A stretch of 64,000 nt of DNA from Algoriphagus halophilus (GTDB taxonomy: Bacteria > Bacteroidota > Bacteroidia > Cytophagales > Cyclobacteriaceae). A program made the translations under genes and the position numbers. Location: positions 2,418,001-2,482,000 of the forward strand of contig NZ_FSRC01000001.1 in NCBI RefSeq assembly GCF_900129785.1, written 5' to 3'. The notes under the pieces are model-generated. The model was not told the DNA's origin. It ran no database searches and was given only the letters and a program-made list of their open reading frames with translations. The stretch's first letter is position 1, and each line of letters opens with the position of its first letter. This document shows, in pieces, positions 43,706 through 53,154 of the stretch.

Positions 43706-44266
43706 CTATTCGAGTATTGAAAGGAACCGATCCAATTCGGTTTGATTATTCCAAATGAGTGTATGGGAATGTCCAAAATGACTGAAAAACATGGCGTACT
43801 CATTCGACTTGATACAATGAGCAGTTTTTGAATTTCCCTCCAGATTATATTTTTCAAGGAAGCTGTTCACCAATTGACGGTGAAAATCACCATAATCATA
43901 TTTTCTGGTGAAAACCGCAAAGGTTTCTCCGTCTACTTGGTACACATAGATGCTCACCGAACGATGTTGATGCTTGGTCACATATCGCTTCACCAGGTAG
44001 TTGTTATGATTCACCCTAAAGGTGGCTTCATGGGTAGGTATCAATTGCTCCACTGAAAAATTTTTCTTTTCCCAACAGGGTTTAAAATTCACCTGTTTTA
44101 AAGATTGAATGGGGGATTTAAGAAGCTCATGCTTGATACTTCTTAAAGGGGCTAAAGGGTCTAAGGTTGAAAACTTTTTTTGACATGCCAGCTTTACCTC
44201 TATTTCCCCTAAGGTTAGCTTTTTGATCTTGTAGCCAGTGACAATGGATTTAATTTTGTTGTACAT
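43706..44266 (-). CDS. Hypothetical protein, 186 residues
   Basis: I do not recognise this family. It is a soluble, basic protein, rich in Lys, His and aromatic residues, without signal peptide or membrane span. The middle (RVNHNNYLVKRYVTKHQHRS) and the C-terminal part (AHCIKSNEYAMFFSHFGHSH) are histidine-rich, but no known metal-site motif is evident. It is monocistronic: its stop abuts the bidirectional terminator shared with thyA and an AT-rich gap lies upstream. The coding frame is open and has normal codon use, so I consider it a real gene. Confidence 0.65.
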   Translation of the reverse strand: MYNKIKSIVTGYKIKKLTLGEIEVKLACQKKFSTLDPLAPLRSIKHELLKSPIQSLKQVNFKPCWEKKNFSVEQLIPTHEATFRVNHNNYLVKRYVTKHQHRSVSIYVYQVDGETFAVFTRKYDYGDFHRQLVNSFLEKYNLEGNSKTAHCIKSNEYAMFFSHFGHSHTLIWNNQTELDRFLSILE

Positions 44267-44376
44267 GAAAAGTAAATGATAAAATGGGTAATAGAATTAA
44301 CCATAAATATAAATTAAAAAGCACTTAATGTCATTAAAAATGTAATTTAAAAACTAATTGCTTGTTTATTAGGTAT

Positions 44377-44407
44377 AAAAAAAAGGGTCTGGAATGTTTC
44401 CAGACCC
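44377..44407 (-). terminator. Intrinsic terminator of the S9/M14 peptidase pair
   Basis: A ten-base-pair stem (GGGTCTGGAA at 44385-44394 with TTCCAGACCC at 44398-44407) and a three-base loop. On the minus strand it is followed by eight T residues. It lies about 25 bases after the S9 peptidase stop. Confidence 0.85.
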
Positions 44408-44432
44408 TTTATATCAACGGATCTTTTTCTAG

Positions 44433-47246
44433 TTAATTGTCACTCAGTTCATATTTGAGTGTTTTCCCTTTCTCTACAGCAGGAAGTCCTTCGGTCATCC
44501 ACAAAGGAGCAGGTGCTCCTTTCAGGTAATGATCAAAGAATTGGCTTAATCTCATTGACAAATCCTTGCGATTTCTACGATTGACCAAATTGTGGTCTTC
44601 CCCGTTGTACTGTAATAACCAAGCAGGTTTACTTAATCGCTTTAATGCCATAAACATTTCTATCCCTTGATACCATGGAACGGCTCCATCTTCATCATTA
44701 TGCATGATCAATACAGGGGTTTCTACTCTATCCATAAAAAACAAAGGTGAATTCTCTATGTAATAAAGTGGCTTCTGCCATAAAGTACCACCAATTCTTG
44801 ACTGGGTCTGTTCATACTGAAACATCCTACTCATACCGGTACCCCAACGGATCCCACCATAGGCAGAAGTCATGTTGACTACTGGGGCTCCAGCTCCTGC
44901 AGCTTTGAACATATTGGTCTGTGTAATTAAATAGGCCACTTGATATCCACCCCAACTCTGACCTTGAATGGCCATATTATCTGCATCAACAAATCCTTTT
45001 GCAACGACTGCCTGGACTCCAGGAATGATACAGTTATAGGCACTTGGTCCGGGTAATCCCAACTCATACTTGATATCCGGAACAAACACGACATATTCAT
45101 TGCTTACAAAATAGGGGATGTTGATGGTGGAAGCACTAGGAGCCGGTGAGCGATAGGAATATAGTCCATCACTACTTCTTTCATAAAAATAGACCATCAT
45201 CGGATACTTCTTAGTAGGATCAAAGTTTTCAGGTTTGAACAAGATCCCTTGAAGTGGGGTGCCGTCATTGGCCAAATAAGAAACCAATTCGGAAGTACCC
45301 CAATTAATCGTGGCTTGCTGGGGATTCAGGTTGGATGCTTTGGTTAGATTTTGGAAGGTCAAATCTGTAAGATATACATCCGGATTTTCTACATAGGTAG
45401 ATTTTCTTACCAATACCTCCTCAGAATTTTTGGCCTTTGTCAATCCATAATAACGATTTGGAGTAAAAATCAGCTTTTTAGGTGCAGTCTTCGCATCTAT
45501 TCTTGTTGAGTAATACCCTGATTCCTTGGTCATTTCATGGAAAGCATTTAAGATCAACGGTTCTTCCGGGTCAATACTCAACACCTCTCTATCAAGAACC
45601 TCCACTCGAAATTCAATTTTGTTCTTTCTTCCTTCTCCCAGTGTAATCCTGGATGCGGCCCCTGGATTTTTTGGGTCAATTTTCCAGATATCATAGCGGT
45701 CATTAATCAAAATAGCTTCATCCTCATCCAACCAACCGCTAGAACCATAACTTCCAGGATTAGATGGGGAATCATGGAGTTCTTCATAGAAAGGCACATC
45801 AAGACCAGCTGTTAAATTGATTTTTTCTTCACTCTGAATATCATAAGCTACCCATGCACTATCTCTACCTGCATACCAATAAACATACTTCCCTCCAGGA
45901 GAAATACTTGGGAAACCACTTACATCTTTTTCAATGAGCTTTCTGGAACCATCCTTGAAATCAACTAAATAAACATCCCTGCCAATTTGAATATCCCAGC
46001 TGTAATTCCTTTCATAGGGAGCATTGGTAGTTCCTAACCCAACCTCTCTCGTAACTTTATTCTCCAATGAAACATCCTGTAAATCCGGAGTTTCTAATTG
46101 AGCTATTTTTCCGGAATTCAACTCCATGGTGGCCAAATAAGACCTGCTTTCCTCCCTGGATTTTCTTTTTAATTGCATAGGCTGAATCTGGGAATCCTGC
46201 CATCCCCAAATATCCAATCTTGGTCTTTCGTCATCCAAAATGGTACTATCCTCTTCATACGGATAATCGATGTATTCTGGAGCCGTCCCAAAAAATATTC
46301 TGGATTCATCTTCAGAAAACTTCAACGAGCCATTTTCACTGATCCTACCGTTTTCTACTATACCATCGGTGTGCTCATCAGCAATTTGACTCAGACTCTT
46401 ATTTTCAATATCAAAAAGCTGCAGCTGATAATAAGGCTTTTTGGCCTTCGTGGAATCATCCGAAGTCAGGAATGCCAAATACTTTGATTGGGGAGAAAAC
46501 TTATTCATGGTATAAGAGGTCATCCCCTGATGGATTTCCTGACTTTCCCCTGTGGCTAAGTTCAAAATATGAATTGCCGCATTGTCTAGGGTATCTTCCT
46601 CTGCCAACTCAAAATGAAAATAATCCCCATTTGGTGCAAACCCATAAGACTTTACGCGTTCAAATTCAAATGACTGATCCCCACTAAGACTTCGGACAAG
46701 CAGTTTCGTTCCATCTGTCTTTTTGGGTTTTTCTGCTTTCGAGGTAGAGTCCGCAGGGTCTTTCTTCGCAGGTTTTTCTTTTTCAAAGAGAATGGCCACC
46801 CAGCTGCCTTTTTCGCTTGGAGTATCAAAGGACTTTACCCTGGCATATTTTTCTATTTCCCCAGTGCTCATTTCATAAATGAAAAGGCTGTCTGTAGGCA
46901 TATCCTCCTTTTTTGTCTTTTTCACTTTGAGCAAATGAACAGTATCCTCTTGAGGAAGGATTTTCCCTACCACGAACTGATCGTCGGCGGTGAAACTAAA
47001 GGAGGTGCCTCTTGGGATGACATATTTGTTATCCGGATTTTTAAAGGGAAAAATTTCAATTCTTCCGTCCCCTTCCTGTGGAGAAATCTGATAGCTTACC
47101 CAACGTCCATCCTTGGTGATTTTTTCTGATCTGAGACTTTCCCAGCCATCGTAGTCCTGATGCGTCAAGGATCTTTTCTGTTGGGCCTCCAGATGGTTGA
47201 TAAGGCCCACAAAAAAGAAACAAATCACTACTATTTTTTTAATCAT
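44433..47246 (-). CDS. Secreted S9 family peptidase (prolyl oligopeptidase type)
   Basis: A 937-residue protein with a signal peptide (about 1-21, ending HLEAQ), a long N-terminal beta-propeller-like region and a C-terminal alpha/beta hydrolase domain. The catalytic triad is Ser764 (QGQSWGGYQ), Asp853 (HNDEDGAVPW) and His885 (NGEDHNLVN). S9 peptidases cleave peptides, often after proline or glycine/basic residues; extracellular members in Bacteroidota take part in peptide nutrition. The gene follows the M14 metallopeptidase gene by six bases, so the pair probably acts together on exogenous peptides. Confidence 0.93.
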   Translation of the reverse strand: MIKKIVVICFFFVGLINHLEAQQKRSLTHQDYDGWESLRSEKITKDGRWVSYQISPQEGDGRIEIFPFKNPDNKYVIPRGTSFSFTADDQFVVGKILPQEDTVHLLKVKKTKKEDMPTDSLFIYEMSTGEIEKYARVKSFDTPSEKGSWVAILFEKEKPAKKDPADSTSKAEKPKKTDGTKLLVRSLSGDQSFEFERVKSYGFAPNGDYFHFELAEEDTLDNAAIHILNLATGESQEIHQGMTSYTMNKFSPQSKYLAFLTSDDSTKAKKPYYQLQLFDIENKSLSQIADEHTDGIVENGRISENGSLKFSEDESRIFFGTAPEYIDYPYEEDSTILDDERPRLDIWGWQDSQIQPMQLKRKSREESRSYLATMELNSGKIAQLETPDLQDVSLENKVTREVGLGTTNAPYERNYSWDIQIGRDVYLVDFKDGSRKLIEKDVSGFPSISPGGKYVYWYAGRDSAWVAYDIQSEEKINLTAGLDVPFYEELHDSPSNPGSYGSSGWLDEDEAILINDRYDIWKIDPKNPGAASRITLGEGRKNKIEFRVEVLDREVLSIDPEEPLILNAFHEMTKESGYYSTRIDAKTAPKKLIFTPNRYYGLTKAKNSEEVLVRKSTYVENPDVYLTDLTFQNLTKASNLNPQQATINWGTSELVSYLANDGTPLQGILFKPENFDPTKKYPMMVYFYERSSDGLYSYRSPAPSASTINIPYFVSNEYVVFVPDIKYELGLPGPSAYNCIIPGVQAVVAKGFVDADNMAIQGQSWGGYQVAYLITQTNMFKAAGAGAPVVNMTSAYGGIRWGTGMSRMFQYEQTQSRIGGTLWQKPLYYIENSPLFFMDRVETPVLIMHNDEDGAVPWYQGIEMFMALKRLSKPAWLLQYNGEDHNLVNRRNRKDLSMRLSQFFDHYLKGAPAPLWMTEGLPAVEKGKTLKYELSDN

Positions 47247-47252
47247 AGTTGC

Positions 47253-49169
47253 TTATTTTAATGTAAATTCTTTCTCAAAATACCCTCCTCTCGTAGAGGA
47301 CAATCTAATTTTCCCGGAAACTTCTTCGGATGTTTCCACTTTCACTTTGAACATAGCTGATTTCTTCTCCCCTACACCAGTATACCCTGCATAAATAGTT
47401 TTATCATACAATGCAGGAGTAATGATTTTAACCTTGGCTTGCTCATACCCTTCGGTCAATTCTTTCTCAAAGCTTAAGGACACTCGATCCTCCTGAACAA
47501 TTTTGACCAATTTGGCCTGCTCCAGGGCTACAGGCAGACTTCCTGTATTCTCCCAATTCAATGTGATTTCGAATTCGCCATTTCCTAAATTGGCTACATC
47601 CAAAGAAGATATCGTCAACTGAGGCAGCTTTTTGGCCATGGCGAGATTAAATAGGGCCTGCTTTTTGGCCCAATTTTCCAATTGCCAGGTAGGTCCGTTT
47701 TGTCCAAAGAATTTTGGGTGAAATCCACCAATTTCCACTTCTCCCAACACAGGGTGCTGGAAAGGTGTCCATGATTTAAATCCTTTGCCTCCGTTTTCTT
47801 CCTCATCCCATCTTAGACCATCAAAATCATCATAGATGCCGTCTCCATTGTAATCCTTCATGGCTCCATTGTTCCAAAGCTCATCCCCATACCAGATACT
47901 CCCATAATAGAAATATCCAAAATCAGGTCCGTGACCAAACAATGGGCTTGGTTTTAAGGGATCACCAGTCATGCTATTCACTTTGTATCGAGTAGCATAG
48001 GTTTCATACACATCTCCCGCCCATGGATAGGCAGTGAAGGACAACCCTAATTCATCCATTTCCTTATAAATCTCCAAATCTTCCGGGTACATCCTTTCTT
48101 CTGCTTTAGAAGTAGATGGGGCTCTCAAATGCATAGGAACTCTCGTATCCATTGAATTGACCACCGAGATATTTGGATGGCTCAACATCCATAATACGGT
48201 ATACCTGGATTCCAGCTCACTCATCGGGTATTCACCAGCTCCATATTGGGTATACCCGCGGCCTGTTAAATCTCCACCAATATCCGGCCTCCAGTTTTCG
48301 GGGTAATTCCTATGCAAGTCCAAACCACCAATACCATCTTCATTATAGGAACCATCACCATCATTATCATAGCCTTCGGTATACACCAAGTATTCGCCTT
48401 TCCCCGGGAAAGTCCTTTTCATTAGCTTTTGACTAGGATCTTCAGGATCAACAATGAAATTGGCCTTTTTCTTCTCCTCTTCTGTTACCGCCTTTTTCCT
48501 CATTTGATAAATAATACCATCTCCATCCAAGTCTTCTTCCGGATCCTCGTCAATCAATCCATCCCTGTCATTATCATGAGGTTTAACTGTGCTCCTATTT
48601 CTCTGTTCTGTTCTTAAGTAAAGATTGGATCCATCCGGATTGTTTTGGGGACGCAGATAAATTGCCTTGGTATCCACCAGTTTTGTGATCTCTGGATCAG
48701 TACCATAATTCTCAAGGATGTGTTGGGTCAGCCAAAGTATAGACTCACTGGAGGTGATTTCACCAGAATGTCTTCCTCCTTCAAAATAAGCTGCAGGCTT
48801 GTCGGTATCTTTCCCTGTTTCCTTATTGGTAATCGTCATTTGAAGAATGGGTCTTCCTTCAAAGGATTTTCCCACTTCATACACTTCTACGATGTCCGGA
48901 TATTGTTCAGCCCAGGTAGTATACCAATGATACATCACATCTACGGTGTGGTATTGGTCAAATGTCAATTGCTCTCCTGGAGTATACTGAACTTCTGGGA
49001 AGGTGAATTTTTTAAAAAACGAAGGCCCGTGCCGCTCTCCTGAAACCGTATAAAACTTGGATTTGGAATTTTCTTCTGGAAAAATTTTGTCTGGAACAAA
49101 TGATTTTACCTGGGAAAATGATGCATTTGCGGACAAAGCAATGCAGATAATCAGTAACGTTTTTTTCAT
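47253..49169 (-). CDS. Secreted M14 family zinc carboxypeptidase
   Basis: The frame opens at 49193, but the ATG at 49169 gives a clean signal peptide (MKKTLLIICIALSANASFSQ), so I choose it (638 residues). The peptidase domain shows the Zn-binding HxxE in FEGGRHSGEITSSES, the substrate-binding RPQNNPDGSN, and DLHRNYPENW. An insertion contains Asp-rich calcium-like segments (DGLIDEDPEEDLDGDG and DNDGDGSYNEDG) resembling thrombospondin type 3 or EF-type loops. A C-terminal beta domain follows. It removes C-terminal residues or processes peptides outside the cell together with the S9 peptidase. Confidence 0.9.
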   Translation of the reverse strand: MKKTLLIICIALSANASFSQVKSFVPDKIFPEENSKSKFYTVSGERHGPSFFKKFTFPEVQYTPGEQLTFDQYHTVDVMYHWYTTWAEQYPDIVEVYEVGKSFEGRPILQMTITNKETGKDTDKPAAYFEGGRHSGEITSSESILWLTQHILENYGTDPEITKLVDTKAIYLRPQNNPDGSNLYLRTEQRNRSTVKPHDNDRDGLIDEDPEEDLDGDGIIYQMRKKAVTEEEKKKANFIVDPEDPSQKLMKRTFPGKGEYLVYTEGYDNDGDGSYNEDGIGGLDLHRNYPENWRPDIGGDLTGRGYTQYGAGEYPMSELESRYTVLWMLSHPNISVVNSMDTRVPMHLRAPSTSKAEERMYPEDLEIYKEMDELGLSFTAYPWAGDVYETYATRYKVNSMTGDPLKPSPLFGHGPDFGYFYYGSIWYGDELWNNGAMKDYNGDGIYDDFDGLRWDEEENGGKGFKSWTPFQHPVLGEVEIGGFHPKFFGQNGPTWQLENWAKKQALFNLAMAKKLPQLTISSLDVANLGNGEFEITLNWENTGSLPVALEQAKLVKIVQEDRVSLSFEKELTEGYEQAKVKIITPALYDKTIYAGYTGVGEKKSAMFKVKVETSEEVSGKIRLSSTRGGYFEKEFTLK

Positions 49170-49258
49170 TGGGTCTGTGGTTGTTTTACTCAAAATAAAT
49201 AGAGTAGGGATAAACCACCCAACCGCTCAAAAAAAAGCCTGACTTATTTGAAGGATAT

Positions 49259-49795
49259 CTATTTTCGAATGGTCAATTCAAAGACTTCTGGATTATAATA
49301 GGCATAACCAGGTACTGGTTTGCAATCAGGAAGTTTGCGAAGCATGTGATCCAATCGCTCTTTAAGTCCATGATCTACCTCCCCTAAAATCTCGAAACCA
49401 CTCAATCTCCCTTTTGAATTGATTTGAAGCAAAACTTTTACTTCCTCTAAAGCAGCTGATTTTTTTGTCCTGAATAGAAAGGGGGAATAACTATCTATCA
49501 TATCCAAAGTATACTCAGGCCAAGTCCAATGTGAATTTAAATTCCGGGCAACATTTTCCTCGATCATCGTCAGAGGTTCAATCTTTAACTTTTCAGCTTT
49601 TAATCCTTCCTCTTCATGAGTTTCTTCTTCCAGGTTGCGAAAGCTTAATCGATTATACTGAATGTAATTGATTCTGGTATCCGGGAAATCACCGGAATTC
49701 TGTGCTTTTAATTCACCACTGGTTAATGGAAACAGGACCGTAAGTCCTAAAAGGGCCAAAGAAGAAAAAATCCGAAAAATTACTTTTGAGTGCAT
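49259..49795 (-). CDS. Exported protein with TonB C-terminal-like domain
   Basis: A 178-residue protein with a signal peptide (about 1-31, ending LKAQN). The last 65 residues (VLLQINSKGRLSGFEILGEV, then LDHMLRKLPDCKPVPGYAYY) resemble the C-terminal domain of TonB-family proteins, with the PxxxG-type end. It lacks the usual transmembrane anchor and proline-rich linker, so it is not a normal energy transducer. A predicted promoter lies upstream at 49813-49844. Function is unknown; family resemblance is moderate. Confidence 0.65.
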   Translation of the reverse strand: MHSKVIFRIFSSLALLGLTVLFPLTSGELKAQNSGDFPDTRINYIQYNRLSFRNLEEETHEEEGLKAEKLKIEPLTMIEENVARNLNSHWTWPEYTLDMIDSYSPFLFRTKKSAALEEVKVLLQINSKGRLSGFEILGEVDHGLKERLDHMLRKLPDCKPVPGYAYYNPEVFELTIRK

Positions 49796-49812
49796 AGTTG
49801 TAAGATATTCAA

Positions 49813-49844
49813 CAAAAATACATGAATAAAACTTTCAAATGCAA
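49813..49844 (-). promoter_or_regulatory. Candidate promoter of the TonB-C-like gene
   Basis: On the minus strand TATTTTTG (49820-49813) matches the -7 consensus TAnnTTTG, with a TTG at 49844-49842 after 21 bases. The start codon is 17 bases downstream of the box, implying a very short leader. Confidence 0.35.
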
Positions 49845-49875
49845 TTTTTTGTATTTTAAATTTCAAAATAGCAAC

Positions 49876-49900
49876 AAAAAAGTCTTGCCATCAGCAAGAC
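49876..49900 (-). terminator. Orphan terminator-like hairpin
   Basis: GTCTTGC (49882-49888) pairs with GCAAGAC (49894-49900). On the minus strand the stem is followed by six T residues. No annotated minus-strand gene lies upstream of it within the intergenic region, so it may end a small antisense or intergenic RNA. Confidence 0.4.
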
Positions 49901-50168
49901 CCTTTTCAGAATATAAACCCAAATATAACTTTAGAGATTAAAAGTTTCTAGTTTTTTATGATCGAACATTTGGCTATTCGAAAATCAACCAATTTTAATT
50001 TGATCATTCAAGATGAAAACCAAATATTCAACTATTGTTTCATCTAGCTCCCAAAGTAAATAGATTTATCATTCAATTACAAATTGAAAAAAAAATTTTG
50101 GTATTTTTTGAAGAACCTCTAATTTACAGGCACATTCATTAACAATCATCTAAATCCAATAACCGAAA

Positions 50169-50642
50169 ATGGATAAAATTTTAGATATCGACAACATAGA
50201 CCTAAAAATCATCTCCTTATTAAACGAAGATGCGAAGACCCCTTACACGGAAATTGCCAAAAAAGTTTTCGTTTCATCCGGTACCGTTCACGTTCGAATG
50301 AAGAAGTTGGAAGATATGGGAATTGTGAAAAGTGCCACACTCAACATAGATTTCTCAAAATTAGGATATGACATTTCAGCATTCTTGGGAATCTATCTCG
50401 AGAAGAGTTCTCTTTATGACAATGTCATTGAAAAATTAAAAACCATTTCTGAGGTAGTAAGTGCTTATTATACTACAGGTAACTATTCCATTTTTGCAAA
50501 GATCATCTGTCGTGACACCAATCACTTGCGTTTGGTTTTGGACAATATCCAAAAGGTGGAAGGAATAGACAGAACCGAAACATTAATCGTCTTGGAGGAG
50601 AGCATTAATCGACCCATTCAATTCTTTGACAAAGAGAAATAA
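50169..50642 (+). CDS. Lrp/AsnC family transcriptional regulator
   Basis: A 157-residue protein of the Lrp/AsnC family. The N-terminal helix-turn-helix is visible in TEIAKKVFVSSGTVHVRMKK, after IDLKIISLLNEDAKTPY. The C-terminal ligand/oligomerisation (RAM) domain follows from LGIYLEKSSLYDNVIEKL to the end. Such proteins sense amino acids or related small molecules. It precedes sufB on the same strand but a terminator separates them, so it is likely a separate unit. Its targets are not evident. Confidence 0.93.
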   Translation: MDKILDIDNIDLKIISLLNEDAKTPYTEIAKKVFVSSGTVHVRMKKLEDMGIVKSATLNIDFSKLGYDISAFLGIYLEKSSLYDNVIEKLKTISEVVSAYYTTGNYSIFAKIICRDTNHLRLVLDNIQKVEGIDRTETLIVLEESINRPIQFFDKEK

Positions 50643-50694
50643 CTCTATTTGGATTAAATCTAAATAAATAAAAATCAGTCTTTTGAGACTTTTC

Positions 50695-50731
50695 AAAAAA
50701 AATAAGTGTTGAAAATTCAGCACTTATTTTT
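50695..50731 (+). terminator. Intrinsic terminator after the Lrp-type gene
   Basis: An AT-rich stem (AATAAGTG at 50701-50708 with CACTTATT at 50721-50728), extended by flanking A/T pairs, with a T-run at the right. It lies about 55 bases past the stop. Confidence 0.65.
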
Positions 50732-50838
50732 GCTTTTATAGGGCCAAATTGAAGCAAAACACCCCTTTTTATTGAATTATTATATCAATCATAGATTTTT
50801 CGAATGATTCTGAACATAATTTTTTCATTATATGTTGT

Positions 50839-50853
50839 ACCTTCGCAGTTAAA
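50839..50853 (+). promoter_or_regulatory. Candidate promoter -7 box of the suf operon
   Basis: TACCTTCG at 50839-50846 is one mismatch from the Bacteroidota -7 consensus TAnnTTTG and is followed by CAG, the usual context. It lies 36 bases before the sufB start. A clear -33 TTTG was not found. Confidence 0.4.
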
Positions 50854-50882
50854 ATGTAATTAGTCTAAATAACTTAGCTAAT

Positions 50883-52328
50883 ATGAGCAAAGACAATCAG
50901 ATTTTAGAAGAATTTACCTCCAAAGAGTACGAACACGGCTGGTCTGTAAATTTTGAGGCGGATGAAGCCCCAATCGGACTCAATGAAGAAATCATTCAAT
51001 GGATTTCTGCCAAGAAGGAAGAACCACAATGGTTGCTTGAATGGAGATTGAAGGCTTTCAAAACCTGGCAAAATATGACTGAGCCCAATTGGGCCAATGT
51101 CACCTATCCTAAAATTGACCTTCAGAGCTTACGATACTACTCGGCTCCTAAGCAAAATAATAAGCCTAAATCATTAGATGAAGTGGATCCTGAATTGCTT
51201 CAGATCTATGAAAGATTAGGAATCAACCTGAATGAGCAAAAGAAACTTCAAGGAATCGCTGTAGACGCAGTCTTGGATTCAGTTTCTGTGGCAACCACGT
51301 TCAAGGGTACCTTATCTAAACTTGGTATTATTTTCTGCTCCTTCAGTGAGGCCGTCAAAGAACATCCAGACCTGGTAAAAAAATACCTGGGTTCTGTGGT
51401 TCCAATGACTGATAATTATTACGCAGCACTGAACTCAGCAGTATTTTCCGATGGTTCTTTCTGTTATATTCCAAAAGGGGTAAGATGCCCTATGGAACTC
51501 TCTACTTATTTCAGAATTAATGCCGCTAATACCGGACAGTTTGAAAGAACGTTGATCGTGGCAGAAGATGATTCCTATGTTTCTTACCTAGAGGGCTGTA
51601 CTGCTCCTCAAAGAGATGAAAATCAGCTGCATGCTGCCGTAGTGGAGATTTATGCATCCAAAAATGCAGAAGTCAAATATTCCACCGTGCAGAACTGGTT
51701 CCCTGGTGATAAAGAAGGAAAAGGCGGTATCTACAATTTTGTGACCAAAAGAGGGATATGTGCCGGAGATCATTCTAAAATTTCTTGGACTCAGGTAGAA
51801 ACCGGTTCAGCAGTTACTTGGAAATACCCTTCTTGTATTTTGAAAGGAGATAACTCCATTGGAGAATTCTACTCGGTAGCTGTTACTAATAATTACCAGC
51901 AAGCAGATACTGGCACCAAAATGATTCACATTGGTAAAAACACCAAATCGCGAATTGTATCCAAAGGTATCTCTGCAGGGAAATCCCAAAACTCGTATAG
52001 AGGACAGGTCCAAGTGATGAAAAGAGCGGATAACGCAAGAAATTTCTCACAGTGCGACTCCCTATTGATGGGTGATAGATGTGGGGCTCATACGTTCCCT
52101 TACATTGACATCAACAACTCAACTGCGAAAGTGGAGCATGAGGCGACTACTTCAAAAATTGGTGAAGATCAGCTTTTCTATTGTAATCAGCGAGGAATTT
52201 CTACAGAAGATGCAGTAGCCCTGATTGTCAATGGTTACGCAAAAGAGGTATTGAACCAATTGCCAATGGAATTTGCTGTAGAAGCTCAAAAGTTACTTGC
52301 TCTTACATTGGAAGGTTCCGTTGGGTAA
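50883..52328 (+). CDS. sufB: Fe-S cluster assembly protein SufB
   Basis: A 481-residue SufB, the scaffold subunit of the SufBC2D complex. Recognisable parts are [20 protein letters not shown], the beta-helix core, [20 protein letters not shown], and the C-terminal [20 protein letters not shown] with its cysteine and the Glu used in cluster assembly. It starts the operon sufB-sufC-sufD-sufS-sufE, the standard Bacteroidota order. Length matches the family (about 480). Confidence 0.97.
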   Translation: MSKDNQILEEFTSKEYEHGWSVNFEADEAPIGLNEEIIQWISAKKEEPQWLLEWRLKAFKTWQNMTEPNWANVTYPKIDLQSLRYYSAPKQNNKPKSLDEVDPELLQIYERLGINLNEQKKLQGIAVDAVLDSVSVATTFKGTLSKLGIIFCSFSEAVKEHPDLVKKYLGSVVPMTDNYYAALNSAVFSDGSFCYIPKGVRCPMELSTYFRINAANTGQFERTLIVAEDDSYVSYLEGCTAPQRDENQLHAAVVEIYASKNAEVKYSTVQNWFPGDKEGKGGIYNFVTKRGICAGDHSKISWTQVETGSAVTWKYPSCILKGDNSIGEFYSVAVTNNYQQADTGTKMIHIGKNTKSRIVSKGISAGKSQNSYRGQVQVMKRADNARNFSQCDSLLMGDRCGAHTFPYIDINNSTAKVEHEATTSKIGEDQLFYCNQRGISTEDAVALIVNGYAKEVLNQLPMEFAVEAQKLLALTLEGSVG

Positions 52329-52367
52329 GTGAGTTTAAAAATTAGAAATTGAAAGATTAAGACGAAT

Positions 52368-53132
52368 ATGTTAAGTATAAAAAACCTGCATGCCTCCATC
52401 GAAGGAACACCTATTTTGAGAGGTATCAATTTGGAAGTTAAAGCTGGTGAAGTTCATGCGATTATGGGACCAAATGGTTCCGGTAAATCTACATTGGCTT
52501 CTGTATTGGCTGGAAGAGAGGAATATGAGGTGACCGAAGGAGAAGTATCTTTCAAAGGAAAGGACCTGTTGGATCTGGCTCCTGAAGATAGAGCTAGAGA
52601 AGGAGTATTTCTTGCATTTCAATATCCTGTAGAAATCCCTGGAGTAAGCTCTACTAATTTCCTTCGAACTGCTGTCAACCAAGTAAGGGAGTACAGAGGC
52701 TTGGAGGCCTTGGATGCAGTGAAGTTCTTGACCATGATGAAAGAAAAGATGAAGTTGGTTGAAATCGACCAAAAACTGCTAAGCAGGTCTTTGAACGAAG
52801 GGTTTTCAGGAGGTGAGAAGAAAAGAAATGAAATTTTCCAAATGGCCATGCTTGAACCTACGCTTTCTATTTTGGATGAAACCGATTCAGGCTTGGATAT
52901 CGATGCATTAAGAATCGTTTCAAATGGAGTGAACCAACTGAAATCCAAGGATAATGCAACCATCGTTGTAACTCACTACCAACGTTTATTGGACTACATT
53001 GTACCTGATTTTGTACATGTGCTTTACAAAGGAAAAATTGTAAAATCCGGCACCAAGGAACTGGCTTTGGAATTGGAAGAAAAAGGCTACGACTGGATTA
53101 AAGAAGCCGTAGATTCTGAGGCAACTGTCTGA
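52368..53132 (+). CDS. sufC: Fe-S cluster assembly ATPase SufC
   Basis: A 254-residue ABC-type ATPase. Walker A is GPNGSGKST (34-42), the signature is LNEGFSGGEKKRNEI and the Walker B is LSILDETDSGLDID. It powers SufBC2D. It lies 39 bases after sufB, 22 before sufD. Confidence 0.97.
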   Translation: MLSIKNLHASIEGTPILRGINLEVKAGEVHAIMGPNGSGKSTLASVLAGREEYEVTEGEVSFKGKDLLDLAPEDRAREGVFLAFQYPVEIPGVSSTNFLRTAVNQVREYRGLEALDAVKFLTMMKEKMKLVEIDQKLLSRSLNEGFSGGEKKRNEIFQMAMLEPTLSILDETDSGLDIDALRIVSNGVNQLKSKDNATIVVTHYQRLLDYIVPDFVHVLYKGKIVKSGTKELALELEEKGYDWIKEAVDSEATV

Positions 53133-53154
53133 TATTCGCATCAACCCCAAAAAC

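Larger units (their letters stand above)
49796..50168. other. Gene-free, AT-rich intergenic region
   Basis: This 373-base stretch lies between the divergently transcribed TonB-C-like gene and the Lrp-type regulator. It holds a candidate promoter for the minus-strand gene at 49813-49844 and an orphan minus-oriented terminator-like hairpin at 49876-49900. No ORF or tRNA was seen. Confidence 0.6.
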
